A stretch of DNA of 64,000 nucleotides from Nitrosococcus wardiae (lineage in GTDB: Bacteria > Pseudomonadota > Gammaproteobacteria > Nitrosococcales > Nitrosococcaceae): assembly GCF_004421105.1 (NCBI RefSeq), contig NZ_CP038033.1:1631659-1695658 (forward strand), given 5' to 3'. The position numbers and the translations under genes were made by a program. Below the pieces are notes generated by a model that saw only the letters and a program-made list of their open reading frames with translations, did no database searches and had not been told where the DNA came from. Of the stretch, positions 17,288 to 27,220 are shown in pieces; the first letter of the stretch is position 1; each line of letters begins with the position of its first letter.

Positions 17288-19297
17288 ATGGAAGAAGATG
17301 AAATTTTGACTGAAGTGGGCGGTAGAGATCAGGATAAAAGCTCCTCATTTGTGTTTGAAGAAGCCTTCAGCCGAAATATCGGTTGGCTAAGCGAATGGGA
17401 ACAGCAGATACTCCGTACTAAGAAAGTAGCCATTGCGGGGATGGGAGGGGTGGGGGGCGCTCACCTATTAACCCTTGCGCGTTTAGGCATCGGTGCTTTC
17501 CATGTTGCTGATTTTGATACCTTTGAGCTTCCTAATTTCAATCGTCAAGTGGGTGCCACAGTAAGCACGATAGGCCAACCCAAGGTTGATGTAGTGGCTC
17601 AGCTGGCACGAGATATCAATCCAGAGTTAGATCTGGCCCTATTTCCTGCAGGCATTAATCAGGACAATATGGATGCCTTCCTCAAGGGTGTGGACCTTTT
17701 CGTCGATGGTTTTGATTTCTTTGTGCTGGATATGAGGGCTCTGGTTTTTGCTCGCTGTGCAGAGCTTGGCATACCAGCAATCACGGCGGCACCCATTGGA
17801 ATGGGGACAGCCTATTTAGTGTTTATGCCGGGGCACATGACCTTTGAGGAATACTTTCGTTTAGAAGGCATACCCATTGAGCAGCAATATGTAAACTTCC
17901 TCGTTGGGTTAGCGCCCAAAGCATTCCATCGCTCTTATCTAGTGGATCCTTCACGACTTGACTTGGCTGCTCGTCGCGGTCCCTCGACAGCTATGGGCTG
18001 CCAACTATGTGCAGGAGTCACTGGAGCAGAAGCATTGAAGATCCTCCTTGGAAGAGGGCCTATACGGTCAGCTCCCCGCTATCATCAGTATGACGCCTAT
18101 CGGGGTAAGTGGCATCTGGGATGGCTTCCTGCTGGCAATCGCAATCCGATCCAGGTCTTCAAGCGTAAAATGGGTTATCGAATGCTCACCCAGCTCTCTC
18201 ATGAAATGCCAACTGCAGCGTCGCCTAAAAGCAACACTGAGATTGAAGCCATTTTGGATATGGCCCGGTGGGCACCCAGTGGCGATAACACCCAACCCTG
18301 GCGCTTTGAAATTAAAGATCCGCATCATGTCGTTATCCATGGCTTTGATACTCGGGATTACTGTGTGTATGACTTGGAAGGTCATGCCAGCCAGCTCTCC
18401 GTCGGCGCGTTGCTGGAGAGCATGGCTATTGCGGCGACCCGATATGGTTTTCGCACGGATATTCAACGGGAGCTTGAGGCTGCCGAAACCCATCCCAAGT
18501 TCGAGGTTCGTTTTGTTCCTGACGCTACCATTCGCCCGGATCCCCTGTGGCCCTATATTCCTGTCCGTGCTACCCAGCGCCGAGCCCTGTCCATGCGTTC
18601 CCTCACCCCTCGGGAGAAGAATGCCCTGGAGGACTCGGCGAAACCTGCGTTTTCCATTTACTGGCTTGGGGGCTTAGGAATCCGGCTGAAGGTCGCCCAG
18701 TTGCTGTTTATGAATGGGAAACTGCGGCTAACAACGCCCGAAGCTTATGAGGTCCATCGAAAGGTAATCGAATGGAATACCCAGTTCAGCGAGGACCGCA
18801 TTCCAGACCAGGCCGTGGGCCTCGATCCCGTGGGGGTACAGCTTATGCGCTGGGCAATGAAAAGCTGGAGCCGTGTAAAGTTTTTAAACACTTATCTGGG
18901 AGGGACGCTATTGCCACGGGTACAGCTTGATTTTATTCCCAGTATTGCCTGCGCTGCCCATTTTCTGATTATTGCTAAAAAAACGCCCCAATCCATTGAC
19001 GATTATATTGCCGCTGGAAGAGCCTGGCAGCGCTTTTGGCTTACAGCTACCCAGCTGAATTTACGGCTTCAGCCGGAGATGACACCGCTCATTTTTAGCA
19101 CCTATATCCGAGATGGAGTGGAGTTTTCAAAAAATGAGTCTAGCCTACGCCTAGCTGAGAAGCTTTCGTCTCAATTGGAACAATTAATTTCACCGGAAAT
19201 CAGTCAGCGGGCTATGGTGATGGGAAGGATAGGGGCAGGGTCTGCCCCCAAAGCCCGGTCGGTGCGGTTGCCTATTGAGCGGTTGATGGTGAGCTGA
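17288..19297 (+). CDS. ThiF (E1-like) - nitroreductase fusion protein
   Basis: A 669-residue fusion. The N-terminal half (about 30-290) is an E1/ThiF/MoeB-type adenylating domain: nucleotide loop GMGGVGG (51-57), then DFDTFELPNFNRQ, where acidic, Asn and Arg residues hold ATP. Only one CxxC-like pair is seen (Cys238, Cys241, in MGCQLCAG). The C-terminal half (about 315-650) resembles FMN nitroreductases, with ARWAPSGDNTQPW near 325. The same arrangement is known from mycobacterial Rv1355c (called MoeY), whose reaction is unproved. It is divergent from the two acyltransferases. Adenylation of a carboxylate followed by a flavin redox step is a reasonable inference. Confidence 0.82.
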   Translation: MEEDEILTEVGGRDQDKSSSFVFEEAFSRNIGWLSEWEQQILRTKKVAIAGMGGVGGAHLLTLARLGIGAFHVADFDTFELPNFNRQVGATVSTIGQPKVDVVAQLARDINPELDLALFPAGINQDNMDAFLKGVDLFVDGFDFFVLDMRALVFARCAELGIPAITAAPIGMGTAYLVFMPGHMTFEEYFRLEGIPIEQQYVNFLVGLAPKAFHRSYLVDPSRLDLAARRGPSTAMGCQLCAGVTGAEALKILLGRGPIRSAPRYHQYDAYRGKWHLGWLPAGNRNPIQVFKRKMGYRMLTQLSHEMPTAASPKSNTEIEAILDMARWAPSGDNTQPWRFEIKDPHHVVIHGFDTRDYCVYDLEGHASQLSVGALLESMAIAATRYGFRTDIQRELEAAETHPKFEVRFVPDATIRPDPLWPYIPVRATQRRALSMRSLTPREKNALEDSAKPAFSIYWLGGLGIRLKVAQLLFMNGKLRLTTPEAYEVHRKVIEWNTQFSEDRIPDQAVGLDPVGVQLMRWAMKSWSRVKFLNTYLGGTLLPRVQLDFIPSIACAAHFLIIAKKTPQSIDDYIAAGRAWQRFWLTATQLNLRLQPEMTPLIFSTYIRDGVEFSKNESSLRLAEKLSSQLEQLISPEISQRAMVMGRIGAGSAPKARSVRLPIERLMVS

Positions 19298-19392
19298 GGG
19301 TATGTTTCGGCGGCATTATACTTATACCAATTTCAGGAATTATAGCTCTTTTTCCCCTGGTGGGAGAAGGTGAGATTGAGGTCTAGATATTC

Positions 19393-22300
19393 TCAGGTAC
19401 CAGCAACCGCTTTGCCTTTGTCCTTATTGGTCATAAACATTCGATATAACAGAGGAATTACAAAAAGAGTTAACAAGGTGGAGATTCCTAAGCCCCAGAC
19501 GATAGCTGAGGCCATGGGCCCCCATAGCAATGATTGGCCACCTAGACCGATGGCGAGGGCAAACAAACCGGCGATGGTGCTAAGGCTAGTAATCAATATG
19601 GGAATCAGGCGCCGGCGGGCGGCATAAATTGCAGCATGCAATACGCTCATACCCTGATTTAAGCGGTCATTGGCCGCTACGATTAGCACGATCGCTGCAT
19701 TTATGGCAATGCCGGTTAAAGCTACAGCGCCATAAAGAGTATAGAGGCTCAGCGGATTATTCGTCACTATTAACCCAAACAATACACCGGTAAAAGCCAT
19801 AGGCACGGCGGCGAGAATCATCAGGGGTTGCCAGTAGCTGCGAAACTGGGTCCCTAGGATGATGTAAATCAACCCGATACCTAACAGGAACAGCAGGGCG
19901 AGAGCCTGTATACTTTCTTGAATATCTTCAAATGCTCCGGAGAAATCCAGGTCGATGCCGGGAAAACGGGCGCGCAGGTTTTCCCATTCTTGTTGAATAT
20001 GGCGATTAACGGCCACTATATCCGTCACTTTCCGGTCAATGTCGGCTTCCAAGGTGATGGTGCGTCGAAAATTATAGTGCCGAATCGCTACCTGCCCTAG
20101 ACCTTTATCCACCTTGACTAGCTGACCTAAGGCGATTTCGCCGCCATCGGGTAAGGCAATTGGTTGCCTGAGTACGGTATCGATATCGGGTACTGACGTT
20201 CGCTTGGCGCGCACGCGTACTTCCAGTTTTTCACCCTGTTTGCGGGTGCTGGCTACAATCTCCCCATCAAACAGTAGTCGGATAATATGGGTGACGGAAG
20301 CAGGGTCTAAACCGGAACGCTTGATAGCATCCCCATCCAGATGCAAGTTAAGTTGCAGCTTGCCAGGAATGTTATCGCTGGTGATGTCTTTCACTCCGGG
20401 GAGGTTACGCAAAATCGATTCCAAGGCAGCTACCGCTTGGTGAAGCCTCTCTAAATCATCACCGCGCACCTTAATGCTGATTGGTCTAGAAACTGGAGGC
20501 CCCTCGGAGATGCGGAGAAAGGAAACCCGCACCGGTCCCGGTGTATTAACGAGGTCTTTTCTCATGGTTTCAATCGTTTCGTCGACGCTGCGTAGTTGTC
20601 CCTCCTGTGGCTTTAAACTGACGACGACTTGGCCATACTGGTCGCCCGATAGGACTTCTGTGCCTGTGAACATCATGCCTGCATAGCCTACGGTTTGGCG
20701 CAATTCCTCTGGCTTGATATGTCTTCTCACCTTTGTATCTAATACTTCGATTAAACGAAGAGTCTCGTCCAAGGGAGTATTGGGTGCCATTTCCACGTTC
20801 ACATAAAATAATCGAATGGGGTCGGCTGCAAAGAAATCAGCCCGTACCCAGTTGCTTGCCAATACACCGAAAGCGCCGATAAACAATAGTATGGCCAGCA
20901 GGGAACGCTTAGGTCGTCTTAGGAGGTGGATCAGGCCCTGAGTATACTTAACCCGCAAATAGTGAGTGAAACGTACCCGGTAATGTTGTAGAGGAGAAGG
21001 GTTGTGGGTACCGATTTTCGAGCCCATGATATGTACTGGTAACATCCAGAAGGCCTCAAGCAGACTGACGGCCAGGGCCACAGTCACTACCAGTGGAATG
21101 ACAAACATAAATTTGCCTAGGAGCCCTGGGGTTAGCATAAGAGGGAGGAAAGCGGCGATGGTAGTCAATACCGAAGTCACCACGGGAGCGGTGACTTCCG
21201 AAAGCCCCTGGACCACCGCAGCCATATGGGCTGCCCCCCGCTGCAAACAATAATAAATAGCCTCGACTACCACCACCGCATCGTCCACCAGCATGCCGAG
21301 AGCAATGACTACCCCCAGAAATACAGAGATATTAAGGCTTTCTCCCAGAACATAAAGCACCAAAAAGGTCCCCGCCAGGGTAAAGGGAATGCCGATTCCG
21401 ATGAAAAACGAGATGCGTGATCCGAAAAATACCCAGGTGGTTAGTGTTACGAGTACTAAGCCTAACGCCGCATTGTTCTCCATGATCCGCAATGCGGCCT
21501 CGGTGCGGGGCGTCTGATCATCCACCAAGACCAGTTTGACACCGCTCTCGCGGCTGATCTCATTATGGGAAGTAATGTAAGCTTTAAGGTTTTTAATGAA
21601 TTCCAGAGAGCCAGTGCTGCTCTTCTTGTCTATGATTAGCAATACCCCCGGCTTGCCGTGATGGCGGACTAATTCTTCCGGTTTCTCCCGCCCCCGGCTC
21701 ACAGTCGCGACGCTATCAATGGAAATCTGGCCATGAGCCGTTTTGAGAGGGAACTGACCTAAATCATGGGGATCACTGTGGGTGCCGACTACTCGCACTA
21801 GCCATTGCTGATTGGCTTGGCGGACGTTTCCTGCAGCAATGTCTTGAAAATAGGCAGCGACCGTCTCAGCTAAGTCGGCAGGGGTCACCCCCACGGCCCG
21901 TAGTCGCTCTGGCGAAAACTCCACCTGCAGTTCCGGTTCCCGCAGGCCTATTGTACCTACGTTTTCTATGCCAGGGATGCGCTCTAAGTCTTCGCGGATG
22001 ATCCGGGCATTGCGCCGCAACACCTCATCATCAGCAGCTCCACTGACCAAGATCATGGCGGCAGGAAACATGTTGGCCGTGGTTAGCTCGAAGAATTCAG
22101 GTTCTTCAGCGGCTTTTGGCAGTTCTTGATCCGCCTTATTCTGCACTTCCCGGCGCAGGTCATTGAGGCGTTTATCATAGGTACGGTTATCGATGTCTTG
22201 AAATCGCACCAGGATAAGCGACAAACCTTCTCGGCTAGTACTGGAGGAAAACCGGATGTCTTGGACTTGGCGAAGCCCCTCTTCCAGCGGCTCGGTAATC

Positions 22301-22479
22301 AGTTTCTCCACATCTTCCGCGGAGGCCCCTGGGAAGGCTGTACTGATGTGTACCCAGTTAAAATTCACCGGCGGATTTTGTTCCTTAGGCAGGTGGATGT
22401 AGGCAAGGGCACCTGCAGTGAGTATTAGCGTAAAGGTCAGATTGGCCAATACATGATTATGGAAGAAACGGGCAAGCAT
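19393..22479 (-). CDS. RND-family efflux transporter, inner-membrane subunit
   Basis: A full-length proton-driven RND pump of 1028 residues. The N-terminal helix (residues 10-28) and docking/porter signature (FPGASAEDVEKLITEPLEE) are followed by the helix-4 proton relay pair Asp399-Asp400 in LGMLVDDAVVVVEA. The second half repeats the layout and ends with TM11-12 (LSTIAGLFALAIGLGGQ). It belongs with the HAE1/MdtB-like drug or lipid exporters rather than metal pumps; the substrate is unknown. The adaptor gene lies 43 bases upstream. No outer-membrane TolC partner is present. It converges on the ThiF-nitroreductase gene. Confidence 0.92.
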   Translation of the reverse strand: MLARFFHNHVLANLTFTLILTAGALAYIHLPKEQNPPVNFNWVHISTAFPGASAEDVEKLITEPLEEGLRQVQDIRFSSSTSREGLSLILVRFQDIDNRTYDKRLNDLRREVQNKADQELPKAAEEPEFFELTTANMFPAAMILVSGAADDEVLRRNARIIREDLERIPGIENVGTIGLREPELQVEFSPERLRAVGVTPADLAETVAAYFQDIAAGNVRQANQQWLVRVVGTHSDPHDLGQFPLKTAHGQISIDSVATVSRGREKPEELVRHHGKPGVLLIIDKKSSTGSLEFIKNLKAYITSHNEISRESGVKLVLVDDQTPRTEAALRIMENNAALGLVLVTLTTWVFFGSRISFFIGIGIPFTLAGTFLVLYVLGESLNISVFLGVVIALGMLVDDAVVVVEAIYYCLQRGAAHMAAVVQGLSEVTAPVVTSVLTTIAAFLPLMLTPGLLGKFMFVIPLVVTVALAVSLLEAFWMLPVHIMGSKIGTHNPSPLQHYRVRFTHYLRVKYTQGLIHLLRRPKRSLLAILLFIGAFGVLASNWVRADFFAADPIRLFYVNVEMAPNTPLDETLRLIEVLDTKVRRHIKPEELRQTVGYAGMMFTGTEVLSGDQYGQVVVSLKPQEGQLRSVDETIETMRKDLVNTPGPVRVSFLRISEGPPVSRPISIKVRGDDLERLHQAVAALESILRNLPGVKDITSDNIPGKLQLNLHLDGDAIKRSGLDPASVTHIIRLLFDGEIVASTRKQGEKLEVRVRAKRTSVPDIDTVLRQPIALPDGGEIALGQLVKVDKGLGQVAIRHYNFRRTITLEADIDRKVTDIVAVNRHIQQEWENLRARFPGIDLDFSGAFEDIQESIQALALLFLLGIGLIYIILGTQFRSYWQPLMILAAVPMAFTGVLFGLIVTNNPLSLYTLYGAVALTGIAINAAIVLIVAANDRLNQGMSVLHAAIYAARRRLIPILITSLSTIAGLFALAIGLGGQSLLWGPMASAIVWGLGISTLLTLFVIPLLYRMFMTNKDKGKAVAGT

Positions 22480-22522
22480 TTTTGTCGAGAATATTCCTTG
22501 CTAAGCCAAGCTAGAGTCTATT

Positions 22523-23545
22523 TCAATCGGAAAGATTTTGGACTCGAACAGTATCGCCATCTTGGACAATAAAGCGACCATCTACGATGACAGGCGTATC
22601 CCTGGGCAGGTCGATCTTAGCGGGTTTGCCTTCCTGGGCACCAGGTAAAGCTACAAATTTTGCCCGTCCATTAGCTAATACGAAGATCCCCATCATGCCG
22701 CCGCGTCGAACTAGCAGATCGGCAGGTAGATGGGGAGCTTGAGGGCGCCAAATAAGATTCCCCGTCGTACCAATAAGGGCCGGCATATCGATGAAGCGTA
22801 GACGTACTTCCTGACTTCGCTGACGGAGGTCTAGGGCAGGTATCATCCTGTGGAGCTTAACTGGGTAGCGGTCATTCCCATTTACAAACTCCACGGTACC
22901 CGCATTGCGTAAGGAGAGAGTATCGCGGGGTTGTAGTTTAGCGGAGACCAAGATTCGTTCTGCATCTAGAATGCGGATAAGTGGAGTACCTGGCATCGCT
23001 AGCTCGCCTATTTGACTTAGCTGTTCCACAACGATGGCCTTGAACGGAGCGTGGATCACCGTCTTTTCAAGATCCAGCCGCAGCTGCTCTACAGTAATGC
23101 GCTGGACCGCCATTTCAGCTTTGCTAACCTTTAGCTCCGTTTGGCGCTGATTAAGCATTTCTTCCGTGATTAACTTTTGGTTGGCCAAGGATTGCGCGCG
23201 GGTTAGCTGGCGTTGGGCTAAAGCCTGTCTGGCCTCAAGTGATGCCAGCGTCGCCTCAGCCCGTTTGAGTGCGAGTTCTAGATCCGCTTTTTCAAGCTGT
23301 ACTAAAGGGGTTCCTGGATCTACTATTTGGCCCACCTCAGCAGAAAAACCGACGATAACAGCGGTCACCTCAGCACTGATGCGGCTATCGTTTAGGGTAA
23401 TAACTTCTGCTGGTGCGGTGACCTCAGGAAACTCTGTCAATTCTACTAAAGGTTTTACTGTGACCGACTCTCTGGTTGCTCCCTGTAATTCCGGCATATT
23501 GCCGAGCAATAGAGTTAATAGGAGCAGCAAATATTTAATAGGCAT
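22523..23545 (-). CDS. RND pump periplasmic adaptor (HlyD/AcrA family)
   Basis: The membrane fusion protein for the pump downstream. A signal peptide (MPIKYLLLLLTLLLG) leads to a lipoyl half-motif (VIVGFSAEVGQIVDPGTPLV), an alpha-hairpin coiled coil (about 90-150), the second lipoyl half (VIHAPFKAIV) and beta-barrel domains. The GTPLIRI motif fits the family. I choose ATG 23545, with AAGG 9 bases upstream, over ATG 23566, which adds seven residues and has no ribosome site. Length is a little short for AcrA but normal for the family. Confidence 0.86.
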   Translation of the reverse strand: MPIKYLLLLLTLLLGNMPELQGATRESVTVKPLVELTEFPEVTAPAEVITLNDSRISAEVTAVIVGFSAEVGQIVDPGTPLVQLEKADLELALKRAEATLASLEARQALAQRQLTRAQSLANQKLITEEMLNQRQTELKVSKAEMAVQRITVEQLRLDLEKTVIHAPFKAIVVEQLSQIGELAMPGTPLIRILDAERILVSAKLQPRDTLSLRNAGTVEFVNGNDRYPVKLHRMIPALDLRQRSQEVRLRFIDMPALIGTTGNLIWRPQAPHLPADLLVRRGGMMGIFVLANGRAKFVALPGAQEGKPAKIDLPRDTPVIVDGRFIVQDGDTVRVQNLSD

Positions 23546-24185
23546 TTCGGATAGCCTTGCTTTCATGGGTTGATGTAAATGATGATATGTTGGTACACAG
23601 TAACTAATTTTTTTGAGAGTGGAAGTTCAATGCCAATCATTGCTGTGCTAGATTGGATATAAGGGTTTATCGTCCGCCATGATTGATAGGAATAGGATTG
23701 AAAAGGTGTTTATGTTCAAAAAACCTTTAAGGTGGGCTGCGGGGGTTGTTCCTAATTCTCAATTCGGTAGAAGAATAGATACTTAATCTTACTCCCGTGG
23801 GGGGAAAACGAAGGGATTGAAAACGTATTATTGAGTTTATAAGCTTTGAGGCAGCGGCCAGATGTCCGTACTTAAGGGCATGTTAAACGGTCGCTAAGGA
23901 GTTTGTCTATAACAGTGTACGTTGGGTTTTGCTGATAGGTGTGGTGGCGTAGCGCCTAATCCAAAAAACGTGGAATGGCAGCAGACTATAAGTGTCAAAT
24001 TTTTTGATATTGCTGCATCAGCGAGTCCTGCCCGATTATTGAAAGATCAACTAGCGGGCCTTTTGTTGTCAGCGAGGACGGCTAAATACAGCGTGAAACA
24101 TCACTTCCATCGCTAGGCAGTATGTTGGGCGCCTTCCTGATTTATCACTGCTTGGTTAAGAGAAACTAGAATAAATGTTTCTATC
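23546..24185. other. Intergenic region, no clear gene
   Basis: About 640 bases. A 64-codon ORF at 23922-24116 has no ribosome site and no recognisable protein, so I do not call it. The segment near 23919-23970 has imperfect inverted-repeat ends (ACGTTGGGTTTTGC and TAATCCAAAAAACGT), a weak trace of a dispersed element. Nothing else is visible. Confidence 0.4.
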
Positions 24186-24872
24186 TTATATGCTGGAGGT
24201 ATCAAACTTCTGTTGAGTACGTAGCCGTTTGGCGGGATTACCCCCCCAGAGCTCGCCAGGGCCGATATGGGTGCTTTTCTTAACTACCGCACCAGCCGCC
24301 ACGATAGCTCCGTCCTCAATGGTTACGCCGGCCATGATGATCGATTTGGCACCGATGGTAACATTATTACCAATTTTAATCCTAGCATGTGACAGGCGTC
24401 TACTTTCAATGGCATGGGAAAACAAAACGGCATCGTGGCCGATAATAGTATTGGTACCCGCCTCGGTCAAGGGCGGGTCGAGAATCACGCCAGCACTATA
24501 GGTATTGCTGCCGAGCTTAGTGCCCAAAGCTAGATACAGTATGCGCATGAGAGGTGTTGGTATGAAATAATTTCTGATTAGAGGATAAAATAGAATAAGG
24601 TAGAATAGCACGTAGACATGATAGTTAAACTCCTCGGGCGAGCCTTCTTCTATATAACCTTCTTTGATTGGCATGTAATGCAAAAAGATTCGGTAGAGCA
24701 AGATAGCAAATGCATAAACAAGAAAGATGCTTGCAAAAAACAGGACGATGCCGCGGAAATCACCCAGAGGTAAACGGTTGAAGAGCAGGTTCACGATTCC
24801 CACTCCCGGAACTAGCGCTAGGATGAGTAGACCTAAAAATACCATGATTGGACCAGCGGTAATTTTGCGCAT
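24186..24872 (-). CDS. Membrane-bound hexapeptide-repeat acyltransferase
   Basis: A 228-residue protein with two to four N-terminal membrane helices (residues 8-30, 37-60 and about 85-105) and a C-terminal left-handed beta-helix built from hexapeptide repeats (IGNNVTIGAKSIIMAGVTIE, DGAIVAAGAVV). The end, GPGELWGGNPAKRLR, is typical of O-acetyltransferases of the LbetaH superfamily. It probably acylates a sugar or glycolipid at the membrane. AAGGAAG lies 10 bases before ATG. It is 48 bases downstream of a glycosyltransferase gene and surely in its operon. Confidence 0.78.
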   Translation of the reverse strand: MRKITAGPIMVFLGLLILALVPGVGIVNLLFNRLPLGDFRGIVLFFASIFLVYAFAILLYRIFLHYMPIKEGYIEEGSPEEFNYHVYVLFYLILFYPLIRNYFIPTPLMRILYLALGTKLGSNTYSAGVILDPPLTEAGTNTIIGHDAVLFSHAIESRRLSHARIKIGNNVTIGAKSIIMAGVTIEDGAIVAAGAVVKKSTHIGPGELWGGNPAKRLRTQQKFDTSSI

Positions 24873-24920
24873 TACGAAGAATCTTCCTTCTTAATTTGGT
24901 GGAATAGTTTTTTCTATGTA

Positions 24921-26144
24921 TTATTTGGTCAGCACTTTATCGACAAATGCACAAAAATTCTTTATCGCATCGTAGTGAGTGAATTCGGCAGCGAGGCGGC
25001 GGGCGGTAGTGTAATAACCTGTTGAGTTGAGTATTTCCGATGACGCATTGCGCACGGCAAGTGCGTTTACTTTACCAGCCCGTAGCAGTCTGCCTGCGCC
25101 TGCCTTAGTAATGGCCATCTGCGCTAGATATTGATCCATATTCGAGGGAATTCCCAGTACGGGCACCCCCTCAGCTAGCGCTTGGTAGCCAGCCGTAGTG
25201 CCGCCATTGCTGATCACTAACTGAGAGAGCCGTGCTGCGTCTGAGCCCCGAATATATGATGCTGCCCGGATGTTTTTCGAAGTAAAATTTATTTCAGTTC
25301 TCCCTGCTGTTGATATCATCAAGAAAAGCGGGGGGCGTATCTCTGACAAACCTTTGATTACTTCCAATAGCTTTTCTACTGCTCCGGAAGAGCCGAATGA
25401 TACATAAACACAGGGTTGATCGGCCGGTACTTCATCCCACCAGTCTGGTAGGCTTATCGATGGCGCTTTTACGATCGGACCCAGGTAGTAATGGTTAGAA
25501 GGTGCGTTGACGATAGGTACCAACGAAGGCACATCCAAATACAATGTATAATCGCCATGCGTATAGACGTGGCGTAAATCACCTAGTGGCGGCAGCCCGT
25601 TGGTTTCCCGCAGTCGATTCATCGCTCTGGCGTGTCGTGCAAATACGATCGGTTGCGCTAACCTGAACAGGGCACTAGCTATAGTCACGCCCAAAATACG
25701 GCCCAAAAGGTGTTCCGGAAATGGTGCCCACCTCTCTATATAGTAGGGACTCCAGTAGGCGTTAGTGACGGCAGCGTAGGGGATTTTTCGTTGGGGTGCT
25801 GAGACTGCCAGCGATAGCCGAAAGTCACCAACTACCAAATCCGGCTTGATTTTATCCAGAATACGGAGATCCTCCTGCACATAGCCTTTTAGGGTTTCAT
25901 AATTGTAGAGGGGAGAACCCTTTTCCAAAGCCTTCCTGAAGAGCTTCGGGGAAATGCTGTGGATGTTGAAATGGGTAAAGGTTGGTTGGGGATGGAAATA
26001 TTTGGAACTATTATCACAAGCAAAAAAAATCTCATAACGTTTGAGATCGAGACCTCCGGCCAGTTCCGCCAATCGGGTAACATGCGCTAAAGTTACCGCC
26101 TCGGCTACAAAGAGAATACGCTTACGATGATCAGCTATGTTCAT
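24921..26144 (-). CDS. Family 1 glycosyltransferase (UDP-glycosyltransferase-like)
   Basis: A GT-B glycosyltransferase of 407 residues, like the macrolide/sterol/zeaxanthin glycosyltransferases. Features include VAEAVTLAHVTRLAELA near the N-terminus, VYVSFGSSGAVEKLLEVI in the middle, and the donor-binding stretch SNGGTTAGYQALAEGVPVLG. Enzymes of this family glycosylate lipophilic small molecules rather than polymers. The acyltransferase at 24186 would act on the same product. Its acceptor is unknown. The upstream region has a 14-bp palindrome at 26275-26288 and a hairpin at 26199-26227. Confidence 0.85.
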   Translation of the reverse strand: MNIADHRKRILFVAEAVTLAHVTRLAELAGGLDLKRYEIFFACDNSSKYFHPQPTFTHFNIHSISPKLFRKALEKGSPLYNYETLKGYVQEDLRILDKIKPDLVVGDFRLSLAVSAPQRKIPYAAVTNAYWSPYYIERWAPFPEHLLGRILGVTIASALFRLAQPIVFARHARAMNRLRETNGLPPLGDLRHVYTHGDYTLYLDVPSLVPIVNAPSNHYYLGPIVKAPSISLPDWWDEVPADQPCVYVSFGSSGAVEKLLEVIKGLSEIRPPLFLMISTAGRTEINFTSKNIRAASYIRGSDAARLSQLVISNGGTTAGYQALAEGVPVLGIPSNMDQYLAQMAITKAGAGRLLRAGKVNALAVRNASSEILNSTGYYTTARRLAAEFTHYDAIKNFCAFVDKVLTK

Positions 26145-26895
26145 TTGAGAACGCAGTTTTATAGTCTAAGAACGGGTATCTTGATAGGGGGGCGCTTGTT
26201 TCAGCAATTCCCTATTGCTTGTTGAAATGAGCCGCAAATCTGACAGCGGTCAGACAACTAGGGTATAATTGGTACTGTTAGCTAACAGCTAATTTATGGT
26301 TCATACTTAAGAAGCTTCAGATTGTAAAATCGTCCCATGATTAACTGTGCTTTGTTGTTACTGGACATAAAAACTGGTAGCGTCTCCCGTTTGGGGTAGT
26401 GGGCAGAGGTCTGTTTGACCATGCTCGCCAATATTGACGTAACATCATAAAGAGTTCCAGCCACACCCGAACCCGGCGCGGCGCCGCCGGCTAGCTGACT
26501 GCGGGGTGGGACGGTGAGATCGGAAAAATTTTTCCACCGCCGGCGAGACGCTTGAAGGCGGTTCTGCGACCGCATGAGGGCGCACCTCGTTCGCCTCATT
26601 GAAGGGTAAGGGGGGGTTTTGCACCAGTGCTCTAGCCGGTCCATCTTCTAGGGCACGTAGGGCACGGCTAGAGCTGTTTCCCTCACCGAACCGATTTGCC
26701 CCGGGGAATGCCACCAGTGATATTCAGGCCCTATGCCAGAACATACCCTACTCCTTTAGCCCTGTGCAAAAGCTCTCCTGCCCCCGTACCCGGTTCAATG
26801 GGAAGGCATTAGCTCATGGCAATAATACAGGAGACTTAATATGGATTCCAGTCAACTGAGTTATTATAGCGTGCCGATTCCTCTAACGAGCATAG
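26145..26895. other. Intergenic region with palindromes and unidentified GC-rich segment
   Basis: It holds a hairpin (GCAAT/ATTGC inside TTTCA/TGAAA, 26199-26227) and a perfect 14-bp palindrome CTGTTAGCTAACAG (26275-26288), a possible operator for the glycosyltransferase gene. From about 26450 to 26800 the composition turns GC-rich and open frames exist on both strands. None has a recognisable protein, so I take it as degraded sequence, perhaps old IS material. Confidence 0.4.
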
Positions 26896-27190
26896 ATGCC
26901 AACCGATAACTCCCTAATAAAGCTTCAGAATTTGCTTAACGACAGCAAATGCTATGAAACAGTCCGCGAGTTACACTGCCCGAAGGCATTGATTGCCCGC
27001 ACCGCCACTCGAAAGCGATCATCAAGCGAAAGAGTTTTGCTCAGATGTAGCCAGCCCGTCAAAAGTATCGCTGCTCAGCCTACAAGCGGTACTTTGATGA
27101 TTTGACCGGGTGGTATTTGTCGGCCACCTTCAACCATTGCAGGTGTGAATACTGTGTTCGTCTTTGTACTTTGTTGCTAAAGGAGGGAAT
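26896..27190 (+). pseudogene. Degraded IS1595-family transposase N-terminal fragment
   Basis: Pieces in different frames resemble the start of IS1595-type transposases: LLNDSKCYETVRELHCP in one frame, then SAYKRYFDDLTG and LQPLQV.ILCSSLYF in another. The family normally reads CPHC...RYRC...FDDLTGT.F.GHHQPL. Frameshifts and lost zinc cysteines make it non-functional. It ends just before IS630 copy 2. Confidence 0.55.
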
Positions 27191-27220
27191 GGAATATAAT
27201 GAAAGGAGTGAAGGCTATTA

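Noticed and set aside
23922-24116. 64-codon plus-strand frame
   Set aside because: No ribosome site, no recognisable protein, biased by repeat-like sequence.
26445-26859. Overlapping frames on both strands in a GC-rich stretch
   Set aside because: GC-rich DNA opens several frames; none resembles a known protein.
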